Assembly: GCA_024235635.1 (NCBI GenBank) | Contig: JACKMA010000002.1 | Coordinates: forward strand, 682,001 to 746,000 | Source of the DNA: Zoogloeaceae bacterium | Lineage (GTDB): Bacteria > Pseudomonadota > Gammaproteobacteria > Burkholderiales > Rhodocyclaceae | Length of the DNA: 64,000 nt | Direction of reading: 5' to 3' | In this document: positions 7,992 to 18,693 of the stretch, piece by piece | How positions within the stretch are numbered: the first letter of the stretch is position 1 | How the letters are laid out: every line of letters begins with the position of its first letter | Made by a program: the position numbers and the translations under genes | Notes under the pieces: model-generated | Database searches by the model: none | The model's input: the letters and a program-made list of their open reading frames with translations, nothing else | What the model was told of the DNA's origin: nothing

Positions 7992-8630
7992 GTGAGAGCA
8001 TTCACCACCATCGACGGGCTGGTCGCACCGATGGATCGCGCCAACGTCGACACCGACGCGATCATCCCGAAGCAGTTCCTGAAGTCGATCAAGAAGAGTG
8101 GCTTCGGCCCGAATCTGTTCGACGAATGGCGCTATCTCGACATCGGCGAACCGGGGCAGGATTGCAGCACACGTCCGGAAAATCCCGACTTCGTGCTCAA
8201 CCAGCCCCGCTACCGCGGCGCCGAGATCCTGTTGGCCCGCGAGAACTTCGGCTGTGGCTCGAGCCGGGAGCACGCCCCCTGGGCCCTCGACGATTTCGGC
8301 ATCCGCGTCATCATCGCGCCGAGCTTCGCCGAGATCTTTCACGGCAATTGCTTCAAGAACGGCCTTCTGCCGATCGTGCTGGCACCCGCCACGGTGTCGC
8401 GAATGTTCCGCGAGACGGAGGACATCGAAGGCTACCGGCTGCGGGTAGACCTCGCGACCGAGACCATCACGACGCCGCTCGGCGACCGGATTCCGTTCAC
8501 TGTCGATCCGTTCCGCAAGGACTGCCTGTTGCGCGGCCTCGACGACATCGGCCTGACGCTGCGTCATGAAGCGGACATCCGCGACTACGAGCGCCGGCGT
8601 CGCGCCGTCGAGCCCTGGCTGTTCGGCTAG
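7992..8630 (+). CDS. aconitase-superfamily hydratase small subunit (LeuD-like)
   Basis: 212-residue small (swivel) subunit partnering the preceding large subunit. It probably starts at the GTG at 7992, which follows AGGAGCC and lies 11 bases after the large-subunit stop. The first residues, RAFTTIDGLVAPMDRANVDT, match the LeuD N-terminus. DTDAIIPKQFL and ENFGCGSSREHAPWAL (about 84-99) are the family hallmarks; the latter is the swivel-domain substrate loop. Length is normal for LeuD. It is the last gene of the 1674-8630 cluster and is followed by a GC-rich repeat-containing region but no clear terminator. Confidence 0.88.
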   Translation: MRAFTTIDGLVAPMDRANVDTDAIIPKQFLKSIKKSGFGPNLFDEWRYLDIGEPGQDCSTRPENPDFVLNQPRYRGAEILLARENFGCGSSREHAPWALDDFGIRVIIAPSFAEIFHGNCFKNGLLPIVLAPATVSRMFRETEDIEGYRLRVDLATETITTPLGDRIPFTVDPFRKDCLLRGLDDIGLTLRHEADIRDYERRRRAVEPWLFG

Positions 8631-8689
8631 CTCGCGCAGACATTCCGGCCGCCGCGGCCGGCGCCCGGCGCCACCGGGCGGCGGCTGCT

Positions 8690-9175
8690 TCAGTCCGCGC
8701 CGTTGCGCCGTCGCGCGATCAGCGCGGCGACCATGACACCGACGACAACCAGATTCACGGACAGCACCGCGACACCGAGCCAACCCGGGTGCCGCACCAG
8801 TTCGACCCCCTCGAAAGGCAGGTAGAGCGCACCGCTGGCTGCTGCCAGCACCTCTGCCCAGGCCCGCTCGCGGTACAGCCCCCAGGCCTCGCCCAGGCGC
8901 AGCATGGCGTACGCGGCCGCACCCGCCGCCAGCCAGAGCAGGCGACCGTTCTGCAGGTCGGCGGCCGCGTCGAGAAAGATTCGCGGGTAGTGCGAGGCGG
9001 GATTCAGGTGTGCGTGGCGGATCAGCGCCGACGCGATCGCATGCAGGTCGCGATGGATCAGCGACAGTACGCCGGCCGCGGCCAGCAGCACCAGCACCCC
9101 CTTGAAGGCCTCGATGCCGGCGATCACGCGAATCGCGCGGCGTTCCATGCGTGGGTCGACCGAGGCCAGCCTCAT
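8690..9175 (-). CDS. DUF2127 family membrane protein
   Basis: 161-residue integral membrane protein with about four hydrophobic segments (near residues 22-42, 78-94, 103-121 and 131-153). The opening RRAIRVIAGIEAFKGVLVLLAAAG and the EAWGLYRERAWAEVLA region are typical of the DUF2127 family, whose function is unknown. It lies convergent to the dicarboxylate operon and 20 bases downstream of the YciI-like gene on the same strand, so the two may be co-transcribed. No catalytic residues are evident. Confidence 0.7.
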   Translation of the reverse strand: MRLASVDPRMERRAIRVIAGIEAFKGVLVLLAAAGVLSLIHRDLHAIASALIRHAHLNPASHYPRIFLDAAADLQNGRLLWLAAGAAAYAMLRLGEAWGLYRERAWAEVLAAASGALYLPFEGVELVRHPGWLGVAVLSVNLVVVGVMVAALIARRRNGAD

Positions 9176-9194
9176 CGACCGGCGCTACCGAAGG

Positions 9195-9632
9195 TCATCG
9201 GTCTCGTCGATCCGAGGATGCCACCTGATCACGCAGACGCGCTTCCTGCTCGCGCAATTCCGGTGTCATCGCATCGCCGAAGTCCTCGACCTCGAATACA
9301 GGCCGGATCTCGATCTCCGATTCGCCTTCCATCGGATTCGGGCAACGCTTGGCCCACGCCACCGCTTCATCGAGCGACGCACAGCGCCACAGCCAGAAAC
9401 CGGCGATCAGCTCCTTGGTCTCGGCGAACGGGCCATCGATCACCGTGCGCTGGGACCCCGAGAAGCGGACCCGGGCTCCGTTGGCGCTGGGCTGGAGGCC
9501 CTCACCGGCGAGCATCACGCCGGCGTCCACCAGCGCTTCGTTGAAGCGCCCCATCTCGGTCAGCAGGACTTCGCCCGGCATCTCGCCAGCTTCACTCTGT
9601 GCCGTCGCACGGATCATCACCATGAATCGCAT
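9195..9632 (-). CDS. YciI/YCII-related domain protein
   Basis: 145-residue cytoplasmic protein of the YCII-related (dimeric alpha/beta barrel) family. The ATG at 9632 has a GGAGACC ribosome binding site eight bases upstream and gives the standard start MRFMVMIRA. The DGPFAETKELIAGFWLWR segment carries the family's DGPFxExKE hallmark. Such proteins are often encoded beside ECF sigma factors; none is present here. The biochemical role is unknown, and a putative active-site Asp/His has been proposed for the family. The C-terminal 25 residues are charged and low in complexity. Confidence 0.85.
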   Translation of the reverse strand: MRFMVMIRATAQSEAGEMPGEVLLTEMGRFNEALVDAGVMLAGEGLQPSANGARVRFSGSQRTVIDGPFAETKELIAGFWLWRCASLDEAVAWAKRCPNPMEGESEIEIRPVFEVEDFGDAMTPELREQEARLRDQVASSDRRDR

Positions 9633-9790
9633 CTCGGTCTCCTGGTCTGGCGCGGCGATCGCCGCCCACATTGCCATGTCGCGCGGGCCGCAGCCGAATC
9701 GACCGGACGCGGGCAGTTCACCGTCCACGCCATCGCACAACGACCGCCCGCGCGACGCCGCATCACGAGGCCGGAGCGGATTCGGGTGGG

Positions 9791-10042
9791 CTACTCGATG
9801 CTGATGATCGGGCAATGGACGATGAAGCAGGCGGCCGTGAACGGCGTGCCTTCCGGCGACGTCACGATACGCTTCTGCGCGAGGTTGCGCACGTCGCCGA
9901 AATCGGTCTGGCGCAGGCTCTCGTCCGCGCCCGAATTCGCATCCACCTGGGCGCGGCGGTCGGCGCGATCGCGATTCGCGCGTTGGACGCCGGCGAGGAC
10001 ATGCCGGCCGCGCAGATCGCTGGCCGTTTCGGGCGCTATCAT
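9791..10042 (-). CDS. hypothetical protein, 83 aa
   Basis: Not recognised. The frame from the ATG at 10042 has about 85% G/C at third codon positions and about 70% at first positions, the pattern of the surrounding real genes. It ends with a conserved-looking tail (SPEGTPFTAACFIVHCPIISIE, split here as SPEGTPFTAA then CFIVHCPIISIE). The frame stays open upstream to 10336, but there the codon pattern fits the opposite strand equally well, and no good ribosome binding site was seen at any start. The start is therefore uncertain. The N-terminal half is rich in Arg and Asp; no membrane segment or signal peptide is present. Confidence 0.4.
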   Translation of the reverse strand: MIAPETASDLRGRHVLAGVQRANRDRADRRAQVDANSGADESLRQTDFGDVRNLAQKRIVTSPEGTPFTAACFIVHCPIISIE

Positions 10043-10271
10043 CAAGGGGACCGTGGATGTTCCGGCGCTGCCGCGCGCAGCGGGCCTGGGGCTGGCGATC
10101 ACGCCGCACATCTTCGAACTGCGCGCCTGCGAAATCGCGGTCGAGGTCGTCATCGGCGAGGGCATTCGTTTCGTCGTCCGGCTGACGGCGGCAACGCGAG
10201 CGTCAGGCACGGCGGCCGGCTTGGTCGACGCCCGGGCTGCTGCCTGGTCGAGACATCGGGAGGACACGCCA
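10043..10271. other. unassigned stretch upstream of DUF488 gene
   Basis: About 230 bases with no gene I can support. A plus-strand frame continuous with the DUF488 gene has coding-like G/C periodicity from about 10049 to 10170. It may be a degraded or unrecognised N-terminal extension, or a shadow of an upstream extension of the minus-strand hypothetical gene. Confidence 0.3.
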
Positions 10272-10658
10272 TTGAGCATTCGCATCGTACGACTCGGCCA
10301 CCCGCGGGCGGCAGACGAGGGCTTACGCATCGGCACCGTGCGCCGACCGCCACGCGGCGTCCGGAAGGAGGACTACGCCCGCAAGGACATCTACGATCTT
10401 TGGTTTCCCAACCTGTCCCCGAGCGAGGCGCTGCTCAAGGAGGGCATGCATGCCGAAGACGAGCGCGCCTGGAAGATTTTTCGGCGCAAGTTCATGGCGG
10501 AGATGAAGGCGTCCGGCGCCCGTCGTGACCTCGACCTGCTGGCCGCGCTTTCGCACCAGACCAATTTTTCGGTCGGCTGCTACTGCGAGAACGAAGACCG
10601 TTGTCATCGCTCGATCCTGAAGGAGTTGCTGTCGGCGCGGGGCGCCGATCTGGGTTAG
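10272..10658 (+). CDS. DUF488 family protein
   Basis: 128-residue DUF488 protein, probably starting at the TTG at 10272 after GGGAGGA. The segment RIGTVRRPPRGVRKEDYARK corresponds to the family's conserved arginine-rich N-terminal motif, and the C-terminal half has GCYCENEDRCHRSILKELL, the typical cysteine-containing hallmark. DUF488 proteins are small cytoplasmic proteins of unknown function. The frame is open far upstream, so a longer product cannot be excluded, but the family normally begins close to here. Confidence 0.78.
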   Translation: MSIRIVRLGHPRAADEGLRIGTVRRPPRGVRKEDYARKDIYDLWFPNLSPSEALLKEGMHAEDERAWKIFRRKFMAEMKASGARRDLDLLAALSHQTNFSVGCYCENEDRCHRSILKELLSARGADLG

Positions 10659-10979
10659 CACGAGTCGTCTGGCGGATCCCGCGCCGACTCCGCCAATTGC
10701 AAGCGGGCGGCAGACGGTAAGCCCGCCCGCAACGGTGCAATCATTGCCTGCACCTCGATCTGATGCACCCGCGCGCAGCCGGCATTGCGCCATGGAGCGC
10801 CGACCCGATCGGCGCATGGGATTCGAGCGTTCATGAGCTATGCTGCAGTCGTAGTGGCGAATGGCCTCAGCTTGGGCCGGCAAGGTCACGAATCGATCAT
10901 CGAAGCGTCGTCCCGTCGGGCGCAGTGTATCGGCGGGAGATTTCAGGGCCGAAGCCGGAACCGACCGAGGGACAAAGAG
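10659..10979. other. intergenic region, no gene seen
   Basis: About 320 bases between the DUF488 and PAS-GAF genes. It contains a small GC-rich inverted repeat (GCGGGC and GCCCGC arms around 10700-10730). The reading frame of the PAS gene is open back to 10785, which leaves room for an earlier start. No other gene is supported. Confidence 0.4.
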
Positions 10980-12185
10980 ATGGGGCTGCGCTGGAAACTG
11001 GTCCTGCCACCCGCCTTGGGGGGCGCCCTGTTGCTGGTCGCCGCAAGTGCCCATGGCCTCGTGGACCGACCTCTGTTATCGACGCTCGCCGGCGGTCTGG
11101 CGGTGGTACTGGCGATCGTGTTGCTGGCCAACGAGCTTATGGTGCTGCGACCGCTGGCCCACCTGGGCGATCCGGCGCTGCCGCACGGTGACGACGATTC
11201 CGACGAGATCCGTCGATGGGACCGCGAAATCCGGCACCTGCGCACCAGCCTGGCCCAGACCCAGGCGTCGCTGGAGCAGGTGCGAGAGGACTGGCGCGAC
11301 GCCCGCACCGGACTGCAGCGCAGCGAGGAGCGCTTCGCCGCGGCCGTGCGCGGCGCCCACGACGGCATGTGGGAGTGGGAGCCGGAAAACGAAGTGGTGC
11401 GCTTCTCGCCGCGCTGGAAGGCGATGCTCGGCTATGCCGACGACGAATTTCCGGACCAGTACGAGAGCTGGCTGGATCATCTGCATCCCGATGACGTCGA
11501 GCGCGTGCAGGAGGAGATCGGGCGCCACCTCGACGGCGCCTTGACCCATTTCGAGCAGCAGCTGCGCATGCGCCACAAGGACGGTCGCTACCGTTGGTTG
11601 CTGTCGCGGGGCGCGGCGTTGCGCCACGCCAACGGCAGACCCTACCGTGTGGTCGGACTGGACACCGACATCACCCGGGTCAAGCGGGTGGAGTCCATCA
11701 TCCAGCAGATCGCCGAAGGGACGGACGGTGCCAACGGCGATGTCTTCTTCCACGCGCTGGTTCAGCATTTCGCGGCGGCACTGGCGGTGAATTGCGCCTT
11801 CATCACCGAGTGCGTCGACCATCCACCGACCCGAGTTCGAACCTTGGCATTCTGGAAGTCGGCGGAATTTCAGAACAATATCGAATTCGATCTGGCCAAT
11901 ACGCCGTGCGAAGCCGTGGTCAAGCAGGGCCTGACTTGTGTGCATCGCAGCGGCGTCGGCCGGATGTTCCCGCGCGATGCCGCCTACGAGAGCTACATCG
12001 GCCTGCCGATCTTCGGCAGCGGCGGCGAGGTGATCGGCCACCTGGCGTTCTTCGACACTCGTGAAATGTCCGAAGACGTGCTGGCGGAATCGATCATGCG
12101 TATATTCACCGCCCGCGCCGGCGCCGAACTGGAGCGTCGCCAGGCACTCGCGCGCCTGACAGACCGGCCACCACCCCGGCTCTGA
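10980..12185 (+). CDS. membrane-anchored PAS-GAF sensor protein without output domain
   Basis: 401-residue protein. Two hydrophobic segments (about 5-25 and 33-50) anchor it. A charged, probably coiled-coil stretch follows (about 62-105). A PAS_3-type PAS domain covers about 108-235 and includes the PAC-type ending DGRYRWLLSRGAAL and VVGLDTDIT. A GAF domain covers about 245-390 (AFITECVDH, YESYIGLPIFGSGGEVIGHLAFFD). No kinase, GGDEF, EAL or HTH domain follows; the protein stops 15 residues after the GAF domain. It may therefore signal by protein contact with a kinase or cyclase encoded elsewhere. The start at 10980 gives the first membrane segment immediately; upstream in-frame starts exist. 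Confidence 0.75.
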   Translation: MGLRWKLVLPPALGGALLLVAASAHGLVDRPLLSTLAGGLAVVLAIVLLANELMVLRPLAHLGDPALPHGDDDSDEIRRWDREIRHLRTSLAQTQASLEQVREDWRDARTGLQRSEERFAAAVRGAHDGMWEWEPENEVVRFSPRWKAMLGYADDEFPDQYESWLDHLHPDDVERVQEEIGRHLDGALTHFEQQLRMRHKDGRYRWLLSRGAALRHANGRPYRVVGLDTDITRVKRVESIIQQIAEGTDGANGDVFFHALVQHFAAALAVNCAFITECVDHPPTRVRTLAFWKSAEFQNNIEFDLANTPCEAVVKQGLTCVHRSGVGRMFPRDAAYESYIGLPIFGSGGEVIGHLAFFDTREMSEDVLAESIMRIFTARAGAELERRQALARLTDRPPPRL

Positions 12186-12247
12186 TCATTGCGGGAACGG
12201 ACGACCGGGGCAGCCTTCAGGCCGCCCGGTCTACGCCGGCCGGGCGC

Positions 12248-12889
12248 TCAGGGTCGGCGCGCCAGCAGCCAGGCCCGGTCCACGGCCTCGACCTTCCCCT
12301 TGAGCCCGCCCTCGACCTCGGAGCAGGCCAGCGACGACAACGCGAAATGCGCGTCATAGAGTGCCCGCACCTCGGCCTCCTCGACCGAGAACGGCGGCCC
12401 GTCGAGCGCGCTCTGGTCGTATTCGAAGGTCACCAGCAGCTGCGGCACGGCAGCGGTGATATGCATCAGATGCTGCGCATAGCGGACACGCATCTGCGGC
12501 GGCAAGGCGACCAGCGCCGCCCGGTCATAGACCGCATCGACCGGCCCGAGTCGCTCGCGGTCCAGTTCGAAGATGTCGCCGAGGAAGACATCGATGCCGT
12601 CCGCCCGGTGATGCTGCAGACTGCCGACGGGCGTCACCTCAGGTGCCACCCCCAGTTCGTCGAACAGCTCGCCGACCGCCAGCGGGCTCAGTTCCGCACC
12701 GGCCACCCGGTAGCCGCGCTCGAGCAGCCAGGCGATGTCGCGGGTCTTGCCGCACAGGGGCAGGAAGAGCCGTGCGCCGGCGGCCAGCCCGAGCCGGTCG
12801 AAATGAGCGGCCAACATGGCGTTGACCGCGTCTTCGTGGAACCCCGTTTCGCCCGCGTGCCACTTGCGATGCCAGAAATCCGCTTCCAC
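12248..12889 (-). CDS. tpm: thiopurine S-methyltransferase family protein
   Basis: 213-residue class I methyltransferase of the TPMT family. The start MEADFWHRKWHAGETGFHE is the family's hallmark. RLFLPLCGKTRDIAWLLERGYRVAGAELS contains the SAM-binding motif I and the acidic strand-2 residue, and YDRAALVALPPQMRVRYAQHL is the conserved central helix. In bacteria these enzymes methylate selenium or tellurium oxyanions and thiol substrates; which applies here is unknown. It is convergent with the PAS-GAF gene and about 185 bases downstream of the acnB stop on the same strand. Confidence 0.9.
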   Translation of the reverse strand: MEADFWHRKWHAGETGFHEDAVNAMLAAHFDRLGLAAGARLFLPLCGKTRDIAWLLERGYRVAGAELSPLAVGELFDELGVAPEVTPVGSLQHHRADGIDVFLGDIFELDRERLGPVDAVYDRAALVALPPQMRVRYAQHLMHITAAVPQLLVTFEYDQSALDGPPFSVEEAEVRALYDAHFALSSLACSEVEGGLKGKVEAVDRAWLLARRP

Positions 12890-12996
12890 CGTGCGCTTCC
12901 TCCATTCCGTGCGTCGTCTCGCCCGATCGCGCCGGGCCCGACGCCCGGAATCGATGCTGCGGACGCGAGCAGCCCTCTTTGCCCGATCGCCGCATG

Positions 12997-13034
12997 TAAG
13001 AGAAACGCCCCGGCAGTGGCCTGCGCGGGGCGTT
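12997..13034 (-). terminator. terminator after acnB
   Basis: Arms AACGCCCC (13004-13011) and GGGGCGTT (13027-13034) pair perfectly. On the minus strand the hairpin is followed by a T-rich stretch TTTCTCTT, 40 bases past the acnB stop. Confidence 0.7.
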
Positions 13035-13074
13035 CGTCGATGGCGCGGCGGCTGCCGCGGCCGTCACCTTGCGA

Positions 13075-15672
13075 TCAGACCTCGACGGTATCCGCCACTT
13101 CGCGGAACTCGGCGATCTGGTCGAAGTTCATGTAGCGATAGACCTCGCTGGCCTTGGCGCCGAGCGCTTCGACCTGGGCCATATACTCTGACACGGACGG
13201 GATCTTGCCCATCAGCGCGCACACCGCGGCCAGTTCGGCCGAGCCCAGATAGACGCGGGTGTCGATGCCGAGGCGGTTCGGGAAGTTCCGGGTCGAGGTG
13301 GACATCGCGGTCGAGCCCTTGCGAATCTGCGCCTGGTTGCCCATGCACAGCGAGCAGCCCGGCATCTCCATCCGCGCGCCAGACTTGCCGAGCACCGAGT
13401 AATAGCCTTCTTCGTTCAGGATCATCGCGTCCATCTTGGTCGGCGGCGCGATCCACAGCCGGGTCGGGATGTCAGACTTGCCCTCGAGCACCTTGCCGGC
13501 AGCGCGGAAGTGGCCGATGTTGGTCATGCACGAACCGATGAAGACCTCGTCGATCTTGTCACCAGCGACTTCGGACAGCAGCTTGACGTCGTCCGGATCG
13601 TTCGGGCAGGCGACGATCGGCTCTTTGATGTCGGCGAGGTCGATCTCGATCACCGCCGCGTACTCGGCATCGGCGTCGCCAGCCAGCAGTTCGCCGTTGG
13701 CGATCCAGTCTTCCATCGACTTGATGCGGCGCTTGAGGGTGCGGGCATCCTGGTAGCCGTTGGCGATCATCCACTTCATCAGCGTGATGTTCGAGTTCAT
13801 GTACTCGACGATCGGCGCCTTGTTCAGATGCACCGTGCAGCCGGCGGCGGAACGCTCGGCCGAGGCGTCGGTGAGCTCGAAGGCCTGCTCGACCTTGAGA
13901 TCCGGCAGACCCTCGATCTCGAGGATGCGGCCCGAGAAGATGTTCTTCTTGCCCTTCTTCTCGACGGTCAGCAGGCCGGCCCGGATCGCGTAGAGCGGGA
14001 TCGCATTGACCAGGTCACGCAAGGTGACGCCCGGCTGCATGGTGCCCTTGAAGCGCACCAGCACCGATTCGGGCATGTCCAGCGGCATCACGCCGGTGGC
14101 GGCGGCGAAGGCCACCAGACCGGAGCCGGCCGGGAAGGAGATGCCGATCGGGAAGCGGGTGTGGGAGTCACCCCCGGTACCGACGGTGTCGGGCAGCAGC
14201 AGGCGGTTCAGCCAGGAGTGGATGACGCCGTCGCCCGGGCGCAGCGCGACGCCGCCACGGGTGCTGATGAAGCTCGGCAGCTCGCGGTGCATGCGCACGT
14301 CCACCAGCTTCGGATAGGCCGCGGTGTGGCAGAACGACTGCATCGTCATGTCGGCCGAGAAGCCCAGGCAGGCCAGATCCTTCAGCTCGTCGCGGGTCAT
14401 CGGGCCGGTGGTGTCCTGCGAACCGACGGTGGTCATCTTGGGTTCGCAATAGGTACCCGGGCGGATGCCCTGGCCTTCCGGCAGGCCGCAGGCGCGGCCG
14501 ACCATCTTCTGCGCCAGCGAGAAGCCCTTGCCGGAATCGGCCGGGTCCTGCGGCAGGCGGAACAGCGTCGAAGCCGGCAGGCCCAGCGCCTCGCGGGCCT
14601 TGGCGGTCAGGCCACGGCCGATGATCAGCGGAATGCGGCCACCGGCGCGCACCTCGTCGAGGATCACCGGGGTCTTCAGCGGCGCCTCGGCGATCTGCTC
14701 GCCGTTCTTCAGCGCGGTGACCACGGCCGTGGCGGAATCGATCTTGAGCTCGATCTCGTCGCCCATGTCCATCTGACCGGCGTCGATCTCGATCGGCAGC
14801 GCGCCGGCGTCTTCCATCGTGTTGAAGAAGATCGGGGCGATCTTGGAGCCGAGGCAGACGCCGCCGAAGCGCTTGTTCGGCACGAACGGGATGTCTTCGC
14901 CGGTAAACCACAGCACCGAGTTGGTTGCCGACTTGCGCGAGGAGCCGGTGCCGACCACGTCGCCGACATAGGCCACCAGGTTGCCCTTGGCGCGCAGTTC
15001 CTCGAGGAACTTGACCGGGCCGCGTACGCCGGGCTCTTCGGGGGTGATGCCCGGGCGCGGGTTCTTCAGCATCGCCAGCGCGTGCAGCGGAATGTCGGGA
15101 CGCGACCAGGCGTCCGGCGCCGGCGACAGATCGTCGGTATTGGTCTCGCCGGTAACCTTGAACACCGTCACCTTCATCGAGGCCGGCACTTCCGGGCGGC
15201 TGGTGAACCACTCGCCGTCGGCCCAGGACTGCATCACCGCCTTGGCGTTGGCGCTGCCCTTGTCGGCGAGTTCCTTGACGTCGTGGAAGTAGTCGAACAT
15301 CAGCAGGGTCTTCTTCAGACCATCGGCGGCGATGGTGCCGACCTCTGCGTCGTCGAGCAGGTCGATCATCGGCTTGATGTTGAAACCGCCGAGCATCGTA
15401 CCCAGCAGTTCGGTGGCCTTGGCCCGGCTCACCAGTGCGCAGCTTTCCTCGCCTTTCGCGACCTTGGCCAGGAATCCGGCCTTGACCTTGGCGGCGTCGT
15501 CGACGCCGGCGGGAACGCGGTAGCTCAGCAACTCGACCAGGAAATCCTCCTCGCCGGCGGGCGGGTTCTTGAGGAGCTGGACCAGTTCTTCGGTTTGCTG
15601 CTTGGTCAGCGGCAGCGCGGGGATACCGAGGGCAGCGCGCTCGGCGACATGGCTCCGATAGGCTTCTAGCAC
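13075..15672 (-). CDS. acnB: aconitate hydratase B
   Basis: 865-residue bifunctional aconitate hydratase / 2-methylisocitrate dehydratase of the TCA cycle. The HEAT-like AcnB-specific N-terminal domain (about 1-155, MLEAYRSHVAERAALGIPAL) precedes the swivelling domain, which here comes before the Fe-S domains as in all AcnB. The cluster region shows IGSCMTNIGHF and GCSLCMGNQ, and the C-terminal STSTRNFPNRLG segment supplies substrate-binding residues. The start codon is GTG at 15672 with AAGGAAG upstream. Length is normal. It is divergent from acnA, sharing an AT-rich promoter region, and ends at a hairpin terminator. Confidence 0.97.
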   Translation of the reverse strand: MLEAYRSHVAERAALGIPALPLTKQQTEELVQLLKNPPAGEEDFLVELLSYRVPAGVDDAAKVKAGFLAKVAKGEESCALVSRAKATELLGTMLGGFNIKPMIDLLDDAEVGTIAADGLKKTLLMFDYFHDVKELADKGSANAKAVMQSWADGEWFTSRPEVPASMKVTVFKVTGETNTDDLSPAPDAWSRPDIPLHALAMLKNPRPGITPEEPGVRGPVKFLEELRAKGNLVAYVGDVVGTGSSRKSATNSVLWFTGEDIPFVPNKRFGGVCLGSKIAPIFFNTMEDAGALPIEIDAGQMDMGDEIELKIDSATAVVTALKNGEQIAEAPLKTPVILDEVRAGGRIPLIIGRGLTAKAREALGLPASTLFRLPQDPADSGKGFSLAQKMVGRACGLPEGQGIRPGTYCEPKMTTVGSQDTTGPMTRDELKDLACLGFSADMTMQSFCHTAAYPKLVDVRMHRELPSFISTRGGVALRPGDGVIHSWLNRLLLPDTVGTGGDSHTRFPIGISFPAGSGLVAFAAATGVMPLDMPESVLVRFKGTMQPGVTLRDLVNAIPLYAIRAGLLTVEKKGKKNIFSGRILEIEGLPDLKVEQAFELTDASAERSAAGCTVHLNKAPIVEYMNSNITLMKWMIANGYQDARTLKRRIKSMEDWIANGELLAGDADAEYAAVIEIDLADIKEPIVACPNDPDDVKLLSEVAGDKIDEVFIGSCMTNIGHFRAAGKVLEGKSDIPTRLWIAPPTKMDAMILNEEGYYSVLGKSGARMEMPGCSLCMGNQAQIRKGSTAMSTSTRNFPNRLGIDTRVYLGSAELAAVCALMGKIPSVSEYMAQVEALGAKASEVYRYMNFDQIAEFREVADTVEV

Positions 15673-15734
15673 GGCGACTTCCTTACGTTCAGGGTGGCTC
15701 GGATACTTCTGATGCGACGCACCAGAAGCGTAGT

Positions 15735-15770
15735 TTTTGATTATATATCTTTTATAAGACTTAATCTAAG
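15735..15770. promoter_or_regulatory. AT-rich divergent promoter region between acnB and acnA
   Basis: A conspicuous AT-rich block in otherwise GC-rich sequence, containing TATAAT on the minus strand (forward ATTATA at 15740-15745) and TTATAA/TATAAG on the plus strand near 15752-15758. The minus-strand element lies about 70 bases upstream of acnB and fits a -10 box, with a poor -35. The plus-strand element lies about 200 bases before acnA, so acnA would have a long leader. Confidence 0.5.
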
Positions 15771-15958
15771 GTTTTTCCCTTACGGGCGCCTGACATCCTG
15801 GGCGCTCCGGGCGATAGCATACCGGCCTTTCGGCGGCTGTCATTGTGCACCGCACACCGCCCTGCTCCCCATGTGCGGTTCAGGTCGAGGGAACGCCGGC
15901 CACCCGCACCAGTCACATCTGCGAGATTGCCGCCCGACAGCACCCGAGACCGCCCCCC

Positions 15959-18658
<2,700 letters not shown>

Positions 18659-18693
18659 CGTGCTGCGGACTGACGCGCTGCCGGAAGCCCTGC

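Noticed and set aside
8640..8690. GC-rich hairpin between the LeuD-like gene and the DUF2127 gene as a terminator
   Set aside because: Several overlapping GC arms are present, but no T-run on either strand, so it cannot be called a rho-independent terminator.
13510..15669. A 719-residue plus-strand frame
   Set aside because: It lies exactly antisense to acnB, whose match is complete. Long open antisense frames are expected in GC-rich DNA.
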